Assembly (NCBI RefSeq): GCF_002005225.1 | Contig: NZ_CP019724.1 | Location: forward strand, 6,093,501-6,157,500 | DNA from: Streptomyces pactum | Lineage (GTDB): Bacteria > Actinomycetota > Actinomycetes > Streptomycetales > Streptomycetaceae | Direction: 5' to 3' | DNA length: 64,000 nt | Shown: positions 16,523 through 24,296 of the stretch, piece after piece | Numbering within the stretch: the stretch's first letter is position 1 | Layout: the number at the start of each line of letters is the position of its first letter | Notes under the pieces: generated by a model | Told to the model about the DNA's origin: nothing | What the model saw: the letters and a program-made list of their open reading frames with translations, nothing else | The model's database searches: none | Translations under genes and position numbers: made by a program

Positions 16523-17575
16523 ATGGCGCAGCAGGCGTACATGACGGAGACGGACAACGGCGGCTCGGGGCCCGAGCGCCGAGAGCCCCGGCTTCGGCGC
16601 CTGCTCGCCCGGGTGGTCACCGGCTGGCGCGGCGACCCGCGGATCTGGCGCCGGGGCCTGGTCACCGCCGCGGTGGCCGTGGTCCTGGCCGTCGTCATGG
16701 CGGGTCACTCGCGCATCCCGAACGCCATCGGCAACCTCGGCAGCCTCACGGAGACGTTCCTGCCGTGGTTCGGCCTGCTGGTCCCGGTACTCCTGGTGAT
16801 CGCCCTCGCCCGCAAGTCGGCGACGGCGCTGATCGCGCTCCTGCTGCCGGTGTCCGTGTGGTTCAACCTCTTCGGCGGCCTGCTCTTCGACAAGACCGGC
16901 ACCGGCGGCGACCTCACGGTGGCCACGCACAACGTCAACGCCGACAACGCCGACCCGGCCGGCACCGCCCGCGCCGTGGCCGCCGCCGGCGCGGACGTGC
17001 TGGCCCTGGAGGAGCTGAAGGCGTCCGCCGTACCGACGTACGAGAAGGCGCTGGAGTCGAAGTACCGCCACCACGCGGTCGTCGGCACCGTCGGGCTGTG
17101 GAGCAAGTACCCGATGAGCGACGTGCAGGCCGTCGACATCCGGCTGGGCTGGAAGCGGGCGATGCGCGCCACGGTCGCCACCCCCTCCGGGCCGGTCGCG
17201 GTGTACGTCGCCCACCTGCCCTCCGTACGGGTCAAGCTGGAGGCGGGGTTCACCGCGCGGCAGCGGGACAAGAGCGCCGAGGCCCTCGGCGAGGTCATCG
17301 CCGACGAGAAGCTGCCCCGCAAGATCCTGCTCGGCGACCTCAACGGCACCATGAACGACCGCGCGCTCACCGCGATCACCTCCCAGATGCGCTCCCCGCA
17401 GGGCGCCGTGGGCGACGGCTTCGGGTTTAGCTGGCCGGCGTCCTTCCCGATGGCCCGCATCGACCAGATCCTGGTCAGCGGCGTCGAACCGACGACCAGT
17501 TGGACGCTCCCGGCGACCGGCAGCGACCACCTTCCGATCGCCGCGCGTGTGAAGGTCGACACAACCGCCTCCTGA
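16523..17575 (+). CDS. membrane-anchored endonuclease/exonuclease/phosphatase-fold protein
   Basis: The 350-residue product has three hydrophobic helices at about residues 45-63, 78-97 and 100-117 and then an outward-facing EEP-fold domain. Fold motifs visible are LTVATHNVNADNADP (first Asn strand), VLALEELK with the metal-binding Glu, VYVAHLPSV, ILLGDLNGTMND with the catalytic Asp-x-Asn, ARIDQILVS, and GSDHLPIAARV with the catalytic Asp-His. The active site therefore looks complete. An internal ATG at 16541 (TETDNGG) is an alternative start. Members hydrolyse phosphodiesters or phosphomonoesters; extracellular location suggests scavenging or envelope turnover. The substrate is not deducible. 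Confidence 0.85.
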   Translation: MAQQAYMTETDNGGSGPERREPRLRRLLARVVTGWRGDPRIWRRGLVTAAVAVVLAVVMAGHSRIPNAIGNLGSLTETFLPWFGLLVPVLLVIALARKSATALIALLLPVSVWFNLFGGLLFDKTGTGGDLTVATHNVNADNADPAGTARAVAAAGADVLALEELKASAVPTYEKALESKYRHHAVVGTVGLWSKYPMSDVQAVDIRLGWKRAMRATVATPSGPVAVYVAHLPSVRVKLEAGFTARQRDKSAEALGEVIADEKLPRKILLGDLNGTMNDRALTAITSQMRSPQGAVGDGFGFSWPASFPMARIDQILVSGVEPTTSWTLPATGSDHLPIAARVKVDTTAS

Positions 17576-17609
17576 GATTCGTCGGCGGAATACTCGCCCT
17601 GAGAGGCTT

Positions 17610-17626
17610 TGTTCCGTACGGGAACA
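17610..17626. promoter_or_regulatory. inverted repeat upstream of MFS gene
   Basis: TGTTCC-GTACG-GGAACA is a perfect 6-bp inverted repeat with 5-bp spacer, 83 bp before the MFS start. In the same 130-bp leader, CGTACGGGA (17615-17623) can pair with TCCCGTACG (17669-17677), and CCGGAAGTAC occurs twice 16 bp apart, so either a repressor site or an mRNA-level control element is possible. Confidence 0.5.
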
Positions 17627-17708
17627 TAGGCGTTCCGGAAGTACGGGCGCCGGAAGTACAGACGTACGTCCCGTACGCACCTCCCGCTCTCGAAAGGCGA
17701 GACCCTTC

Positions 17709-18935
17709 ATGCCCCTGGCCCTGCTCGCCCTTGCCGTGGGCGCCTTCGGCATCGGTACGACCGAGTTCGTGATGATGGGCCTGCTGCCCGAGGTCGCGGA
17801 CGACCTGCACATCTCGATCCCCGCCGCCGGCCACCTGGTCTCGGCCTACGCGCTGGGCGTGGTCATCGGCGCCCCGCTGCTCGCGGCGGCGACCGCGCGG
17901 ATGTCCCGTCGCACGGTCCTCGTCGCCCTGATGGCACTGTTCGTGCTCGGCAACGCCCTGTCGGCGGTGGCCCCCGGCGAGGTCTCCCTGCTCGCCGCCC
18001 GCTTCGTCAGCGGCCTGCCGCACGGCGCCTTCTTCGGCGTCGGCGCCGTGGTCGCCACCGGCATGGTGGCGCCGGAACGCAGGGCGCGCTCCGTCTCCCT
18101 GATGTTCCTCGGCCTGACCGTCGCCAACATCGTCGGCGTGCCCGCGGCCACGGCCATGGGCCAGCAGTTCGGCTGGCGGGCGACGTTCCTCGGCGTGAGC
18201 GCGATCGGCGTCGCGGCGATAGCGGCGCTGGTCGCGCTGATCCCGCGCGATGACGCCCCGGCCCCCGCCACGGGCCTGCGCGGCGAGCTGGCCGCCCTGC
18301 GTTCCCTGCCCGTCTGGCTGGCGCTCGGCACGACGGTCGCGGGCTTCGGGGCGCTCTTCGCCGCCTACAGCTACATCACGCCGATGCTCACGGACGCCGC
18401 CGGCTTCGCCGAGGCCGGCGTGACGCTGCTGCTCGCGCTCTTCGGCGTCGGCGCCACCGCGGGCAACCTGCTGGGCGGGCGGCTGGCCGACCACTCCCTG
18501 CGCGGCACCCTCTTCGGCGGCCTCGCCTCGCTGGTCGCGGTCCTCGCCCTCTTCCCGCTCCTGATGCGCACGGAGGTCAGCGCGGCCGTCGCGGTGGCCC
18601 TCCTGGGCATGGCCGCCTTCGTCACCGGCTCCCCGCTCCAGCTCATGGTCATGGAGAAGGCCTCGGCGGCCCCCTCCCTCGCCTCCTCCGCCAACCAGGC
18701 CGCCTTCAACCTCGCCAACGCCGGCGGCGCCTGGATCGGCGGCCTCGCCCTCGCGGCGGGCTTCGGCGCCACGTCCCCGGCGACGGCGGGCGCGGGGCTG
18801 GCGGTGCTCGGCCTGGCGGTCGCGGGCGCGGCGTACGCCGTGGACCGGCGGCGGGGCGCCGTCGCTGTGGCGGGCGGGCGCGAGCGTGTGGTCGCGACGT
18901 ATGTGCCGGAGGGGGCGGAGGCGGTACGGCGGTGA
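17709..18935 (+). CDS. MFS transporter (Cml/AraJ-type efflux family)
   Basis: The 408-residue product has 12 predicted transmembrane segments and the drug:H+ antiporter-1 pattern. The first helix GAFGIGTTEFVMMGLLPEVADDL is the family hallmark, with an MFS motif A equivalent after helix 2 (LLAAATARMSRRTVL) and the motif C region in helix 5 (LGLTVANIVGVPAATAMGQQFGWRATF). Relatives include chloramphenicol and sugar efflux proteins. A structured leader with a perfect inverted repeat precedes it. The C-terminal 35 residues are charged and cytoplasmic. Substrate unknown. Confidence 0.9.
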   Translation: MPLALLALAVGAFGIGTTEFVMMGLLPEVADDLHISIPAAGHLVSAYALGVVIGAPLLAAATARMSRRTVLVALMALFVLGNALSAVAPGEVSLLAARFVSGLPHGAFFGVGAVVATGMVAPERRARSVSLMFLGLTVANIVGVPAATAMGQQFGWRATFLGVSAIGVAAIAALVALIPRDDAPAPATGLRGELAALRSLPVWLALGTTVAGFGALFAAYSYITPMLTDAAGFAEAGVTLLLALFGVGATAGNLLGGRLADHSLRGTLFGGLASLVAVLALFPLLMRTEVSAAVAVALLGMAAFVTGSPLQLMVMEKASAAPSLASSANQAAFNLANAGGAWIGGLALAAGFGATSPATAGAGLAVLGLAVAGAAYAVDRRRGAVAVAGGRERVVATYVPEGAEAVRR

Positions 18936-18969
18936 CGGGCCGGGCAGCCGAGGCCTCGCTCCGTTCCCT

Positions 18970-19239
18970 TCAGCACCGGTCCTTCAGCACCTCGTAGAAG
19001 TCGTCGGCGAACTCCTCGTTCGTCCGGTCCGACCGATGCGCGGGGACGTTGATCGGCTGCTGCGGATCGTGTGCGTCGTACGCGGCGCAGTACCCCCGGC
19101 GTTCCGCCGCGCCGCTCTCGTACCAGGCGGCTTCCGCCGGGGACCGGGTCGGGTTGCCGGTCCCCGGCTCCTCCAGTGTGCATCCGGCGAGTAGAGCGGC
19201 CGACGACAGCGCTGCGACGGCGACCGGTGCGCGTTTCAT
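18970..19239 (-). CDS. small secreted lipoprotein
   Basis: The 89-residue precursor starts at ATG 19239 (MKRAPVAVAALSSAALLAGC); the LLAGC lipobox places the modified Cys at residue 20. The 70-residue mature part has two further cysteines (GYCAAYD and a terminal KDRC), which could form a disulfide. No catalytic motif is seen. It is convergent with the MFS gene. Identification as a lipoprotein is good; function is unknown. Confidence 0.75.
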   Translation of the reverse strand: MKRAPVAVAALSSAALLAGCTLEEPGTGNPTRSPAEAAWYESGAAERRGYCAAYDAHDPQQPINVPAHRSDRTNEEFADDFYEVLKDRC

Positions 19240-19508
19240 ACGTTCTCCGTAAGTTGTTGGGCGGCCCGGGAGGGCCGGGCCACTGTAGTGGAGCGGGGAT
19301 CCGGAGACGTCGCCCCCTCCGGCGCCCACCGTCGCGTCGTACCCGGCACCGCGGCGCCCTGCTGTGGACCCACGCCGAGCCGGCCATGACCTCGCGGCTG
19401 GCCCATCACTCGTTGGCGTGCGCGGAGTCCCGTTTCCCGTCCACGGGCACAGGGCGCCCTCTACCGTGTGGCCCCTCGCGATACGACGCGTACGGCGAAG
19501 GGATGCGG

Positions 19509-20362
19509 ATGTCGTTGAACGGCGGGACGGAAGAGCCGGGTTGGGAGGTCGACCCGGACGACGAGTGGGGTGTGGCCGTCCTCACCACCGTGGGGAGGCA
19601 GTTGAAGCTGCGGCGCGAGACGGTGGGGATGCGGGCGGCCGAGTTCGGTACGGCGGTGGGCTACGGGGAGGACCTGGTCTACAAGGTCGAGGGCGGGAAG
19701 CGGATTCCGCGGCGGGAGTACCTGGAGCGGGCCGACGAGGTGCTGGGGGCGGGTGGGCTGCTGACGGCGATGTGGGAGGACGTCGCGAGGGTCCGGTACC
19801 CGAAGCGCGTCCGGGAACTGGCGAAGCTGGAGGCCGGTGCGGTCGAGATCGGGTTGTAAGCACCCACAACGTCCACGGTCTGCTGCAGACCGAGGCTCAC
19901 ATGCGCGCGTTGTTCGATGCGTGGCTGCCCGCCTACACGGAGGAGGAGACCGAACGCATGGTTGCCGCGCGGCTGGCCCGCCGCTCGGTCTTCGAGCGGT
20001 CGCCGGCACCGACCCTCAGTTTCGTCCAGGAGGAAGCGACGCTCCGCCGACCGGTCGGGGGCAGAATGGTGTGGCGCAGGCAGCTCGAACGTCTGTTGGA
20101 GCTGGGGGAGTTGCGGCACGTGTCGATTCAGGTGATGCCGACCGACTGTGAGGAGCACGTCGGAACGGGCGGGCTGGTCGAGGTGCTCAAGTTCCCCGAC
20201 GGCACAGCGGTGGGGCGTTCCGAGGGGGCGTTCGCCGGGCGGCCGGTGACCGATCCGAAGCAGCTCAGAATCCTTGAACTGCGCTATGGCATGATCCGGG
20301 CCCAGGCTCTCACGCCCCGAGAGTCGCGGGCCGTCATCGAGCAGATGCTTGGAGAGTCATGA
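19509..20362 (+). pseudogene. XRE-family regulator (DUF5753 type), frameshifted
   Basis: Residues 1-116 (SLNGGTEEPGW to AGAVEIGL) carry the XRE helix-turn-helix (VGRQLKLRRETVGMRAAEFG) and stop at TAA 19857-19859. The expected continuation STHNVHGLLQTEAHMRALFD, the DUF5753 ligand/regulatory domain, follows at once in another frame and runs to 20362. Homologs normally read EIGLYSTHNVHGL here, so one base is missing around 19857-19860. No slippery heptamer is visible, so a mutation or a sequencing error is likelier than programmed frameshifting. GAAGGG at 19497-19502 supports ATG 19509. The stop overlaps the DUF397 gene start (ATGA), the usual pair arrangement. Confidence 0.8.
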
Positions 20363-20568
20363 TCCGCATCCCCGCAACCCCGGACGCTCCCGCCCTGGCG
20401 TGGTTCAGGAGCAGCTACAGCAGCAGCGGAGACGGCAACGACTGCGTCGAGGTCGCGATAACCCCCGCCATCGTCCGCGTCCGCGACTCCAAGCGTCCCC
20501 GGCGCGCCCGCCTCGCCGTCACGCGGGCGGCGTGGTCGGCGTTCGTGGCCGACGCCCGGCACGGGTGA
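20359..20568 (+). CDS. DUF397 small protein, partner of the XRE regulator
   Basis: The 69-residue product has the DUF397 hallmarks WFRSSYSSSGDGNDCVEVA, VRVRDSKRP and AWSAFVADARHG. Such proteins pair with XRE/DUF5753 regulators in streptomycetes, and some pairs influence development and antibiotic production; they are thought to act as partner/antagonist of the regulator. The ATG overlaps the last codon of the frameshifted XRE gene, so translation was probably coupled. With the XRE reading frame broken this partner may now be an orphan. A terminator begins at its stop codon. Confidence 0.9.
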   Translation: MIRIPATPDAPALAWFRSSYSSSGDGNDCVEVAITPAIVRVRDSKRPRRARLAVTRAAWSAFVADARHG

Positions 20569-20594
20569 GCCCCGGACGCGACGGTCCGGGGCTC
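20567..20594. terminator. bidirectional hairpin terminator
   Basis: GAGCCCCGGA pairs with TCCGGGGCTC (10-bp stem, 8-nt loop). It starts within the DUF397 stop codon and lies 22 bp beyond the stop of the convergent peptide gene. Confidence 0.7.
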
Positions 20595-20616
20595 GGGCAC
20601 GTTACGGTCGCGCGCC

Positions 20617-20850
20617 TCAGACCATGGTCGTGTGCGCGTGGCCCTGCGCCGCGGTGCCGCCGAGGGTCGCCGAGGCGCCCAGACCGGCGGTGACGGAGAG
20701 CGGGCCGGCCTCCGTGTGGAGGCCGCCACCGACGGCGCTGCCGGCGGTCACGACGGCCGTACCGGCGTCGACGCCGATGTTGCCGCCGGACACCTGGTCC
20801 AGGTCCGCGTCGGAGATTTCAGCCGTTTCGACCTGGGGGACGAGGTTCAT
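20617..20850 (-). CDS. double-glycine-leader peptide, candidate bacteriocin/RiPP-like precursor
   Basis: The 77-residue product starts at ATG 20850 behind the strong ribosome-binding site AAAGGAAAG. Residues 12-23 read ISDADLDQVSGG, matching the double-glycine leader pattern of class II bacteriocins and related peptides (hydrophobic-S-x-x-acidic-L-x-x-V-x-G-G). Cleavage after Gly23 would release a 54-residue core, NIGVDAGTAVVTAG onward, rich in Gly, Ala, Thr and Val, with VTAG occurring twice and a His-containing tail GHAHTTMV. There is no cysteine, so lanthionines are excluded. No C39-peptidase transporter, modification enzyme or immunity gene is recognisable nearby. The function is inferred from the leader only. 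Confidence 0.7.
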   Translation of the reverse strand: MNLVPQVETAEISDADLDQVSGGNIGVDAGTAVVTAGSAVGGGLHTEAGPLSVTAGLGASATLGGTAAQGHAHTTMV

Positions 20851-21233
20851 GACAGGTCTTTCCTTTCGTGCGAACGAAATGGGAGCGGTGAGACACGCAC
20901 ACGGATCCGGAGTTGGGGGGGTCCGGAACCGATCACCGGCGTGCCGCGCACCGATCAAAGCACGCTGGTGAACGGCCGACCATCCGCGCGCTGTCGGAGG
21001 TCGGCTCCCGGCGTCCGCACGTCCATCAGTGTGCGAATGCGGTCAGGGAAAAAGCCCGCGTCTTCACGCTACCCACCAGTAAGGGAGTCCTCCCGGGGCC
21101 GCCACGCGCGCGGTCGGCCCGGTCTGCCTCCACTCCGCCCTCTCCGTGCGACCGTGCGATGAACAGTGTGCGGGTCCGAGGGATTTTCGGGGCCGGTTCC
21201 CGGCCGGATCCCGGCTCAGGGGGAGTAACACGC
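20851..21233. other. intergenic region upstream of the peptide gene
   Basis: Between the glnA2 terminator and the peptide gene lies nearly 400 bp without a convincing open frame. It should contain the peptide gene promoter. A run CTTTTTCCCTGACC on the minus strand and a TAGCGT hexamer upstream of it are the only AT-leaning stretches; neither makes a clear -10/-35 pair. Confidence 0.4.
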
Positions 21234-21269
21234 GAGGGGGCCGGCAGTCGGTCGACCGCCGGCCCCCTC
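21234..21269 (-). terminator. glnA2 hairpin terminator
   Basis: GAGGGGGCCGGC pairs with GCCGGCCCCCTC (12-bp perfect stem, 12-nt loop), 34 bp downstream of the glutamine-synthetase-like gene stop. Confidence 0.8.
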
Positions 21270-21303
21270 GGCCACGACGGCGGGACGCGCCCGCCGGCCG
21301 TCT

Positions 21304-22665
21304 TCACAGCACCGGCAGCGACTTCCGCAGCTCGAACGCCGTCACCTGGGAGCGGTACTCCTCCCACTCCTGGCGCTTGTTGCGCAGGAAGAAGTCGAAG
21401 ACGTGCTCGCCGAGGGTCTCGGCGACCAGGTCGCTGCGTTCCATCAGGGCGAGGGCCTCGCCGAGGTTCTGGGGGAGGGGCTCGATGCCCAGCGCGCGGC
21501 GTTCCGAGTCGGACAGGGCCCAGACGTCGTCCTCGGCGCCCGGCGGGAGTTCGTAACCCTCCTCGATGCCCTTGAGGCCGGCGGCCAGGAGGACGGCGTA
21601 GGTCAGGTACGGGTTGGCGCCGGAGTCGATGGAGCGGACCTCGACGCGGGCCGAGCCGGTCTTGCCGGGCTTGTACATGGGGACGCGGACCAGGGCCGAG
21701 CGGTTGTTGTGGCCCCAGCAGATGTAGGACGGGGCCTCGCCGCCGGCGCCGGCGGTGCGCTCGCTGCCGCCCCAGATGCGCTTGTAGCTGTTCACCCACT
21801 GGTTGGTGACCGCCGAGATCTCCGCCGCGTGCCGCAGCAGGCCCGCGATGAAGGAGCGGCCGACCTTGGAGAGCTGGTACTCGGCGCCGGACTCGTAGAA
21901 GGCGTTGCGGTCGCCCTCGAAGAGGGACAGGTGCGAGTGCATGCCCGAGCCGGGGTACTCCGAGAAGGGCTTCGGCATGAAGGTGGCCTGGAGGCCCTGC
22001 TCCAGTGCGACCTGCTTCATGACCAGGCGGAACGTCATGATGTTGTCGGCCGTGGAGAGCGCGTCCGCGTAGCGCAGGTCGATCTCCTGCTGGCCCGGGG
22101 CGCCCTCGTGGTGGGAGAACTCCACCGAGATGCCCATCGACTCCAGCATCGTGATGGCCTGGCGGCGGAAGTCCATGCCGATGTTCTGCGGGGTGTGGTC
22201 GAAGTAGCCGGAGTTGTCGGCGGGGGTGGGGACCGTGCCGTCGACGGGCTTGTCCTTCAGCAGGAAGAACTCGATCTCCGGGTGGGTGTAGAAGGTGAAG
22301 CCGAGGTCCGAGGTGCGGGCCAGGGCGCGCTTGAGGACGTAGCGCGGGTCGGCGAAGGACGGGGAGCCGTCCGGCATCAGGATGTCGCAGAACATGCGGG
22401 CCGTACCGGGGGCCTCCGCGCGCCAGGGCAGGACCTGGAAGGTCGACGGGTCCGGCTTGGCGATCATGTCCGACTCGTAGACCCGGGCGAAGCCCTCGAT
22501 CGCGGAGCCGTCGAAACCGATGCCCTCGTCGAAGGCCTGCTCCAGCTCGGCCGGGGCCACGGCGACGGACTTGAGGAAGCCCAGTACGTCCGTGAACCAC
22601 AGGCGTACGAACCGGATGTCGCGCTCCTCCAGCGTCCGGATCACGAACTCCTGCTGCTTGTCCAT
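21304..22665 (-). CDS. glnA2: glutamine synthetase-like protein (GlnA2, probable gamma-glutamylpolyamine synthetase)
   Basis: From ATG 22665 (MDKQQEFVIRTLEERDIRFV) it encodes 453 residues; an ATG 15 bp upstream has a poorly spaced ribosome-binding site. GS type I signatures are GFDGSAIEGFARVYESDM, PEIEFFLL, HHEGAPGQQEID and the glycine/His motif FSEYPGSGMHSHLSLF. The region RVEVRSIDSGANPYL replaces the usual catalytic RFPDPSANPY wording, and no NLYDL-type adenylylation tyrosine motif is seen near the C-terminus, so GlnE control is unlikely. By position and sequence it corresponds to GlnA2 of S. coelicolor, described as a gamma-glutamylpolyamine synthetase in polyamine use. It is divergent from the DUF3105 gene. 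Confidence 0.85.
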   Translation of the reverse strand: MDKQQEFVIRTLEERDIRFVRLWFTDVLGFLKSVAVAPAELEQAFDEGIGFDGSAIEGFARVYESDMIAKPDPSTFQVLPWRAEAPGTARMFCDILMPDGSPSFADPRYVLKRALARTSDLGFTFYTHPEIEFFLLKDKPVDGTVPTPADNSGYFDHTPQNIGMDFRRQAITMLESMGISVEFSHHEGAPGQQEIDLRYADALSTADNIMTFRLVMKQVALEQGLQATFMPKPFSEYPGSGMHSHLSLFEGDRNAFYESGAEYQLSKVGRSFIAGLLRHAAEISAVTNQWVNSYKRIWGGSERTAGAGGEAPSYICWGHNNRSALVRVPMYKPGKTGSARVEVRSIDSGANPYLTYAVLLAAGLKGIEEGYELPPGAEDDVWALSDSERRALGIEPLPQNLGEALALMERSDLVAETLGEHVFDFFLRNKRQEWEEYRSQVTAFELRKSLPVL

Positions 22666-22939
22666 CTTCCGCTTCCCCATCCTTGCTGGTCAGGCCGTCT
22701 GTCTCCGGTACGGCGGGAGGCGGCCCCGCACCCGACATCACACCACGGCACGGTTTCGTACGCGTTGCGGACCTCGATCGGCCCTCCGGCCCTCCCCGCA
22801 GCGTAGAGGCCACCTGTTCGATCGGGCCATTCCTGGGGTCCCGCGGCGACAGATCCTGTGATCACCCTACGAATCAGCCCTCCTCCGCCATTACGATCAG
22901 CGGACTTCACCGCCCCCCTTTCCCAGAAGGGCACACCCC

Positions 22940-23608
22940 ATGGGTTCCGCCAAGAAGAGCAGCAACACGGCGCGACAGGCACGCATAGCCGAGATGCGGC
23001 GCGCCGAGGAGGCCCGCGACCGCCGGAACCGGATCCTCACCATCGCGGTCAGCGCCGTGGTCGTCGCCGGTCTGGCCGTCGGCGGGGTGGTCCTCGTCCG
23101 GTCGCAGTCCGACGACTCCTCCGGCGACACCGCCTCCGACGGCAAGACCTCCGGCAAGTTCGTCGCCGGGAAGGACGGGGTGCGGAAGTGGGAGGGGACA
23201 CTGTCCCGCAACCACGTCACCGAAGAGGTGTCCTACCCGGTCGACCCGCCGGTCGGCGGCGACCACGACCAGGTCTGGATGAACTGCGACGGCGACGTCT
23301 ACACCAAGCCGCTGAAGAACAGGAACGCCGTGCACTCGCTGGAGCACGGCGCCGTCTGGGTGACGTACTCCGGCAAGGCCCCCGAGGCCGACGTGGAGAA
23401 GCTGGCGGAGAAGGTGAGGAAGACGCCGTACACGCTGATGAGCCCGGACGACGAGCAGAAGGACCCGATCATGCTCACCGCCTGGGGGCACCAGCGCACG
23501 GTGACCGGCGCCGACGACCCGAACGTGGACAAGTTCTTCGAGAAGTTCGTGCAGGGCGAGCAGACCCCCGAGCCGGGGGCCGCCTGCACCAACGGACTGT
23601 CGCAGTGA
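22940..23608 (+). CDS. DUF3105 membrane-anchored protein
   Basis: The 222-residue protein has a basic cytoplasmic N-terminus (ARQARIAEMRRAEEARDRRN), one transmembrane helix at about 33-54 (LTIAVSAVVVAGLAVGGVVLV) and an extracytoplasmic DUF3105 domain. The domain shows its His-rich hallmarks: RNHVTEEVSYPVDPPVGGDH, VWMNCDGD, NAVHSLEHGAVWVTY and TAWGHQRTV. The conserved His/Cys residues suggest metal binding, but no activity is established to my knowledge. The stop overlaps the start of the DUF305 gene by 4 bp (GTGA), so the two are translationally coupled and probably cooperate. Confidence 0.88.
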   Translation: MGSAKKSSNTARQARIAEMRRAEEARDRRNRILTIAVSAVVVAGLAVGGVVLVRSQSDDSSGDTASDGKTSGKFVAGKDGVRKWEGTLSRNHVTEEVSYPVDPPVGGDHDQVWMNCDGDVYTKPLKNRNAVHSLEHGAVWVTYSGKAPEADVEKLAEKVRKTPYTLMSPDDEQKDPIMLTAWGHQRTVTGADDPNVDKFFEKFVQGEQTPEPGAACTNGLSQ

Positions 23609-24231
23609 CACCGAGGCGGGCCGGCTGGATCGCGGGGGCCGCCGCCGCGGCCCTCGTCGCCGCCGGCGCCATCACCTACGCCGGCGCCGGGGACGACGGC
23701 GCGGGCCGCGTCCCGACCGCCGACTCCGCGGACGCCGGTTTCGCGCGGGACATGTCGGTGCACCACCAGCAGGCCGTGGAGATGTCGTACCTCGTGCGCG
23801 ACCGCACGAAGGACGAGGAAGTGCGAAGGCTCGCGTACGACATCGCGCAGACCCAGGCCAACCAGCGCGGCATGATGATCGGCTGGCTCGACCTGTGGGG
23901 GCTGCCGAAGGTGTCGTCCGACCCGCCGATGACCTGGATGGGGATGGGCGACACGCCCTCCGCGGGTGAGGGCTCGCTGATGCCGGGGATGGCCACCGAC
24001 GCCGAGATGGAGCAACTGGCCACGCTCGACGGGAAGCGGGCGGAGGTCTACTACCTCCAGCTCATGACCGAGCACCACCGGGGCGGTGTCCACATGGCCC
24101 AGGGGTGCGCGGACAAGTGCGCGGTCGGCGTGGAGAAGCGGCTGGCCCAGGGGATGGTGGAGTCGCAGGAGTCGGAGATCCGGCTGATGACGGACCTGCT
24201 GAAGGAGCGGGGCGCGAAGCCGCGGACGTGA
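23605..24231 (+). CDS. DUF305 secreted/membrane-anchored protein
   Basis: Starting at GTG 23605 inside the preceding stop, it encodes 208 residues. A hydrophobic segment at about 6-26 is a signal anchor. DUF305 hallmarks follow: FARDMSVHHQQAVEMSYLVR, AQTQANQRGMMIGWL and LMTEHHRGGVHMAQ, which form a ferritin-like four-helix arrangement with His and Met residues. Such proteins are frequently associated with copper handling in actinobacteria, so the DUF3105/DUF305 pair may bind metal outside the membrane; that is inference. Two cysteines occur in GCADKCAVG. Confidence 0.88.
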   Translation: MTPRRAGWIAGAAAAALVAAGAITYAGAGDDGAGRVPTADSADAGFARDMSVHHQQAVEMSYLVRDRTKDEEVRRLAYDIAQTQANQRGMMIGWLDLWGLPKVSSDPPMTWMGMGDTPSAGEGSLMPGMATDAEMEQLATLDGKRAEVYYLQLMTEHHRGGVHMAQGCADKCAVGVEKRLAQGMVESQESEIRLMTDLLKERGAKPRT

Positions 24232-24284
24232 GCCGGGCAGCGGTGCGGGGCCCCGCACGCCCCCCATCGTGTCGTTCTGACGAT

Positions 24285-24296
24285 TACACTGCCCGC
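24285..24296 (+). promoter_or_regulatory. -10-like element for leaderless nadE transcript
   Basis: TACACT at 24285-24290 ends only 6 nt before the nadE GTG, and no ribosome-binding site precedes the GTG. This spacing would put the transcription start at or next to the GTG, which is a leaderless mRNA. A matching -35 is not clear. Confidence 0.45.

Noticed and set aside
19851..19862. Programmed ribosomal frameshift in the XRE gene
   Set aside because: No slippery heptamer or downstream pseudoknot is visible, and homologs read through with one extra base; a mutation or read error is simpler.
20617..20850. Class I/II lanthipeptide precursor
   Set aside because: The core has no cysteine, and no LanB/C/M gene is present.
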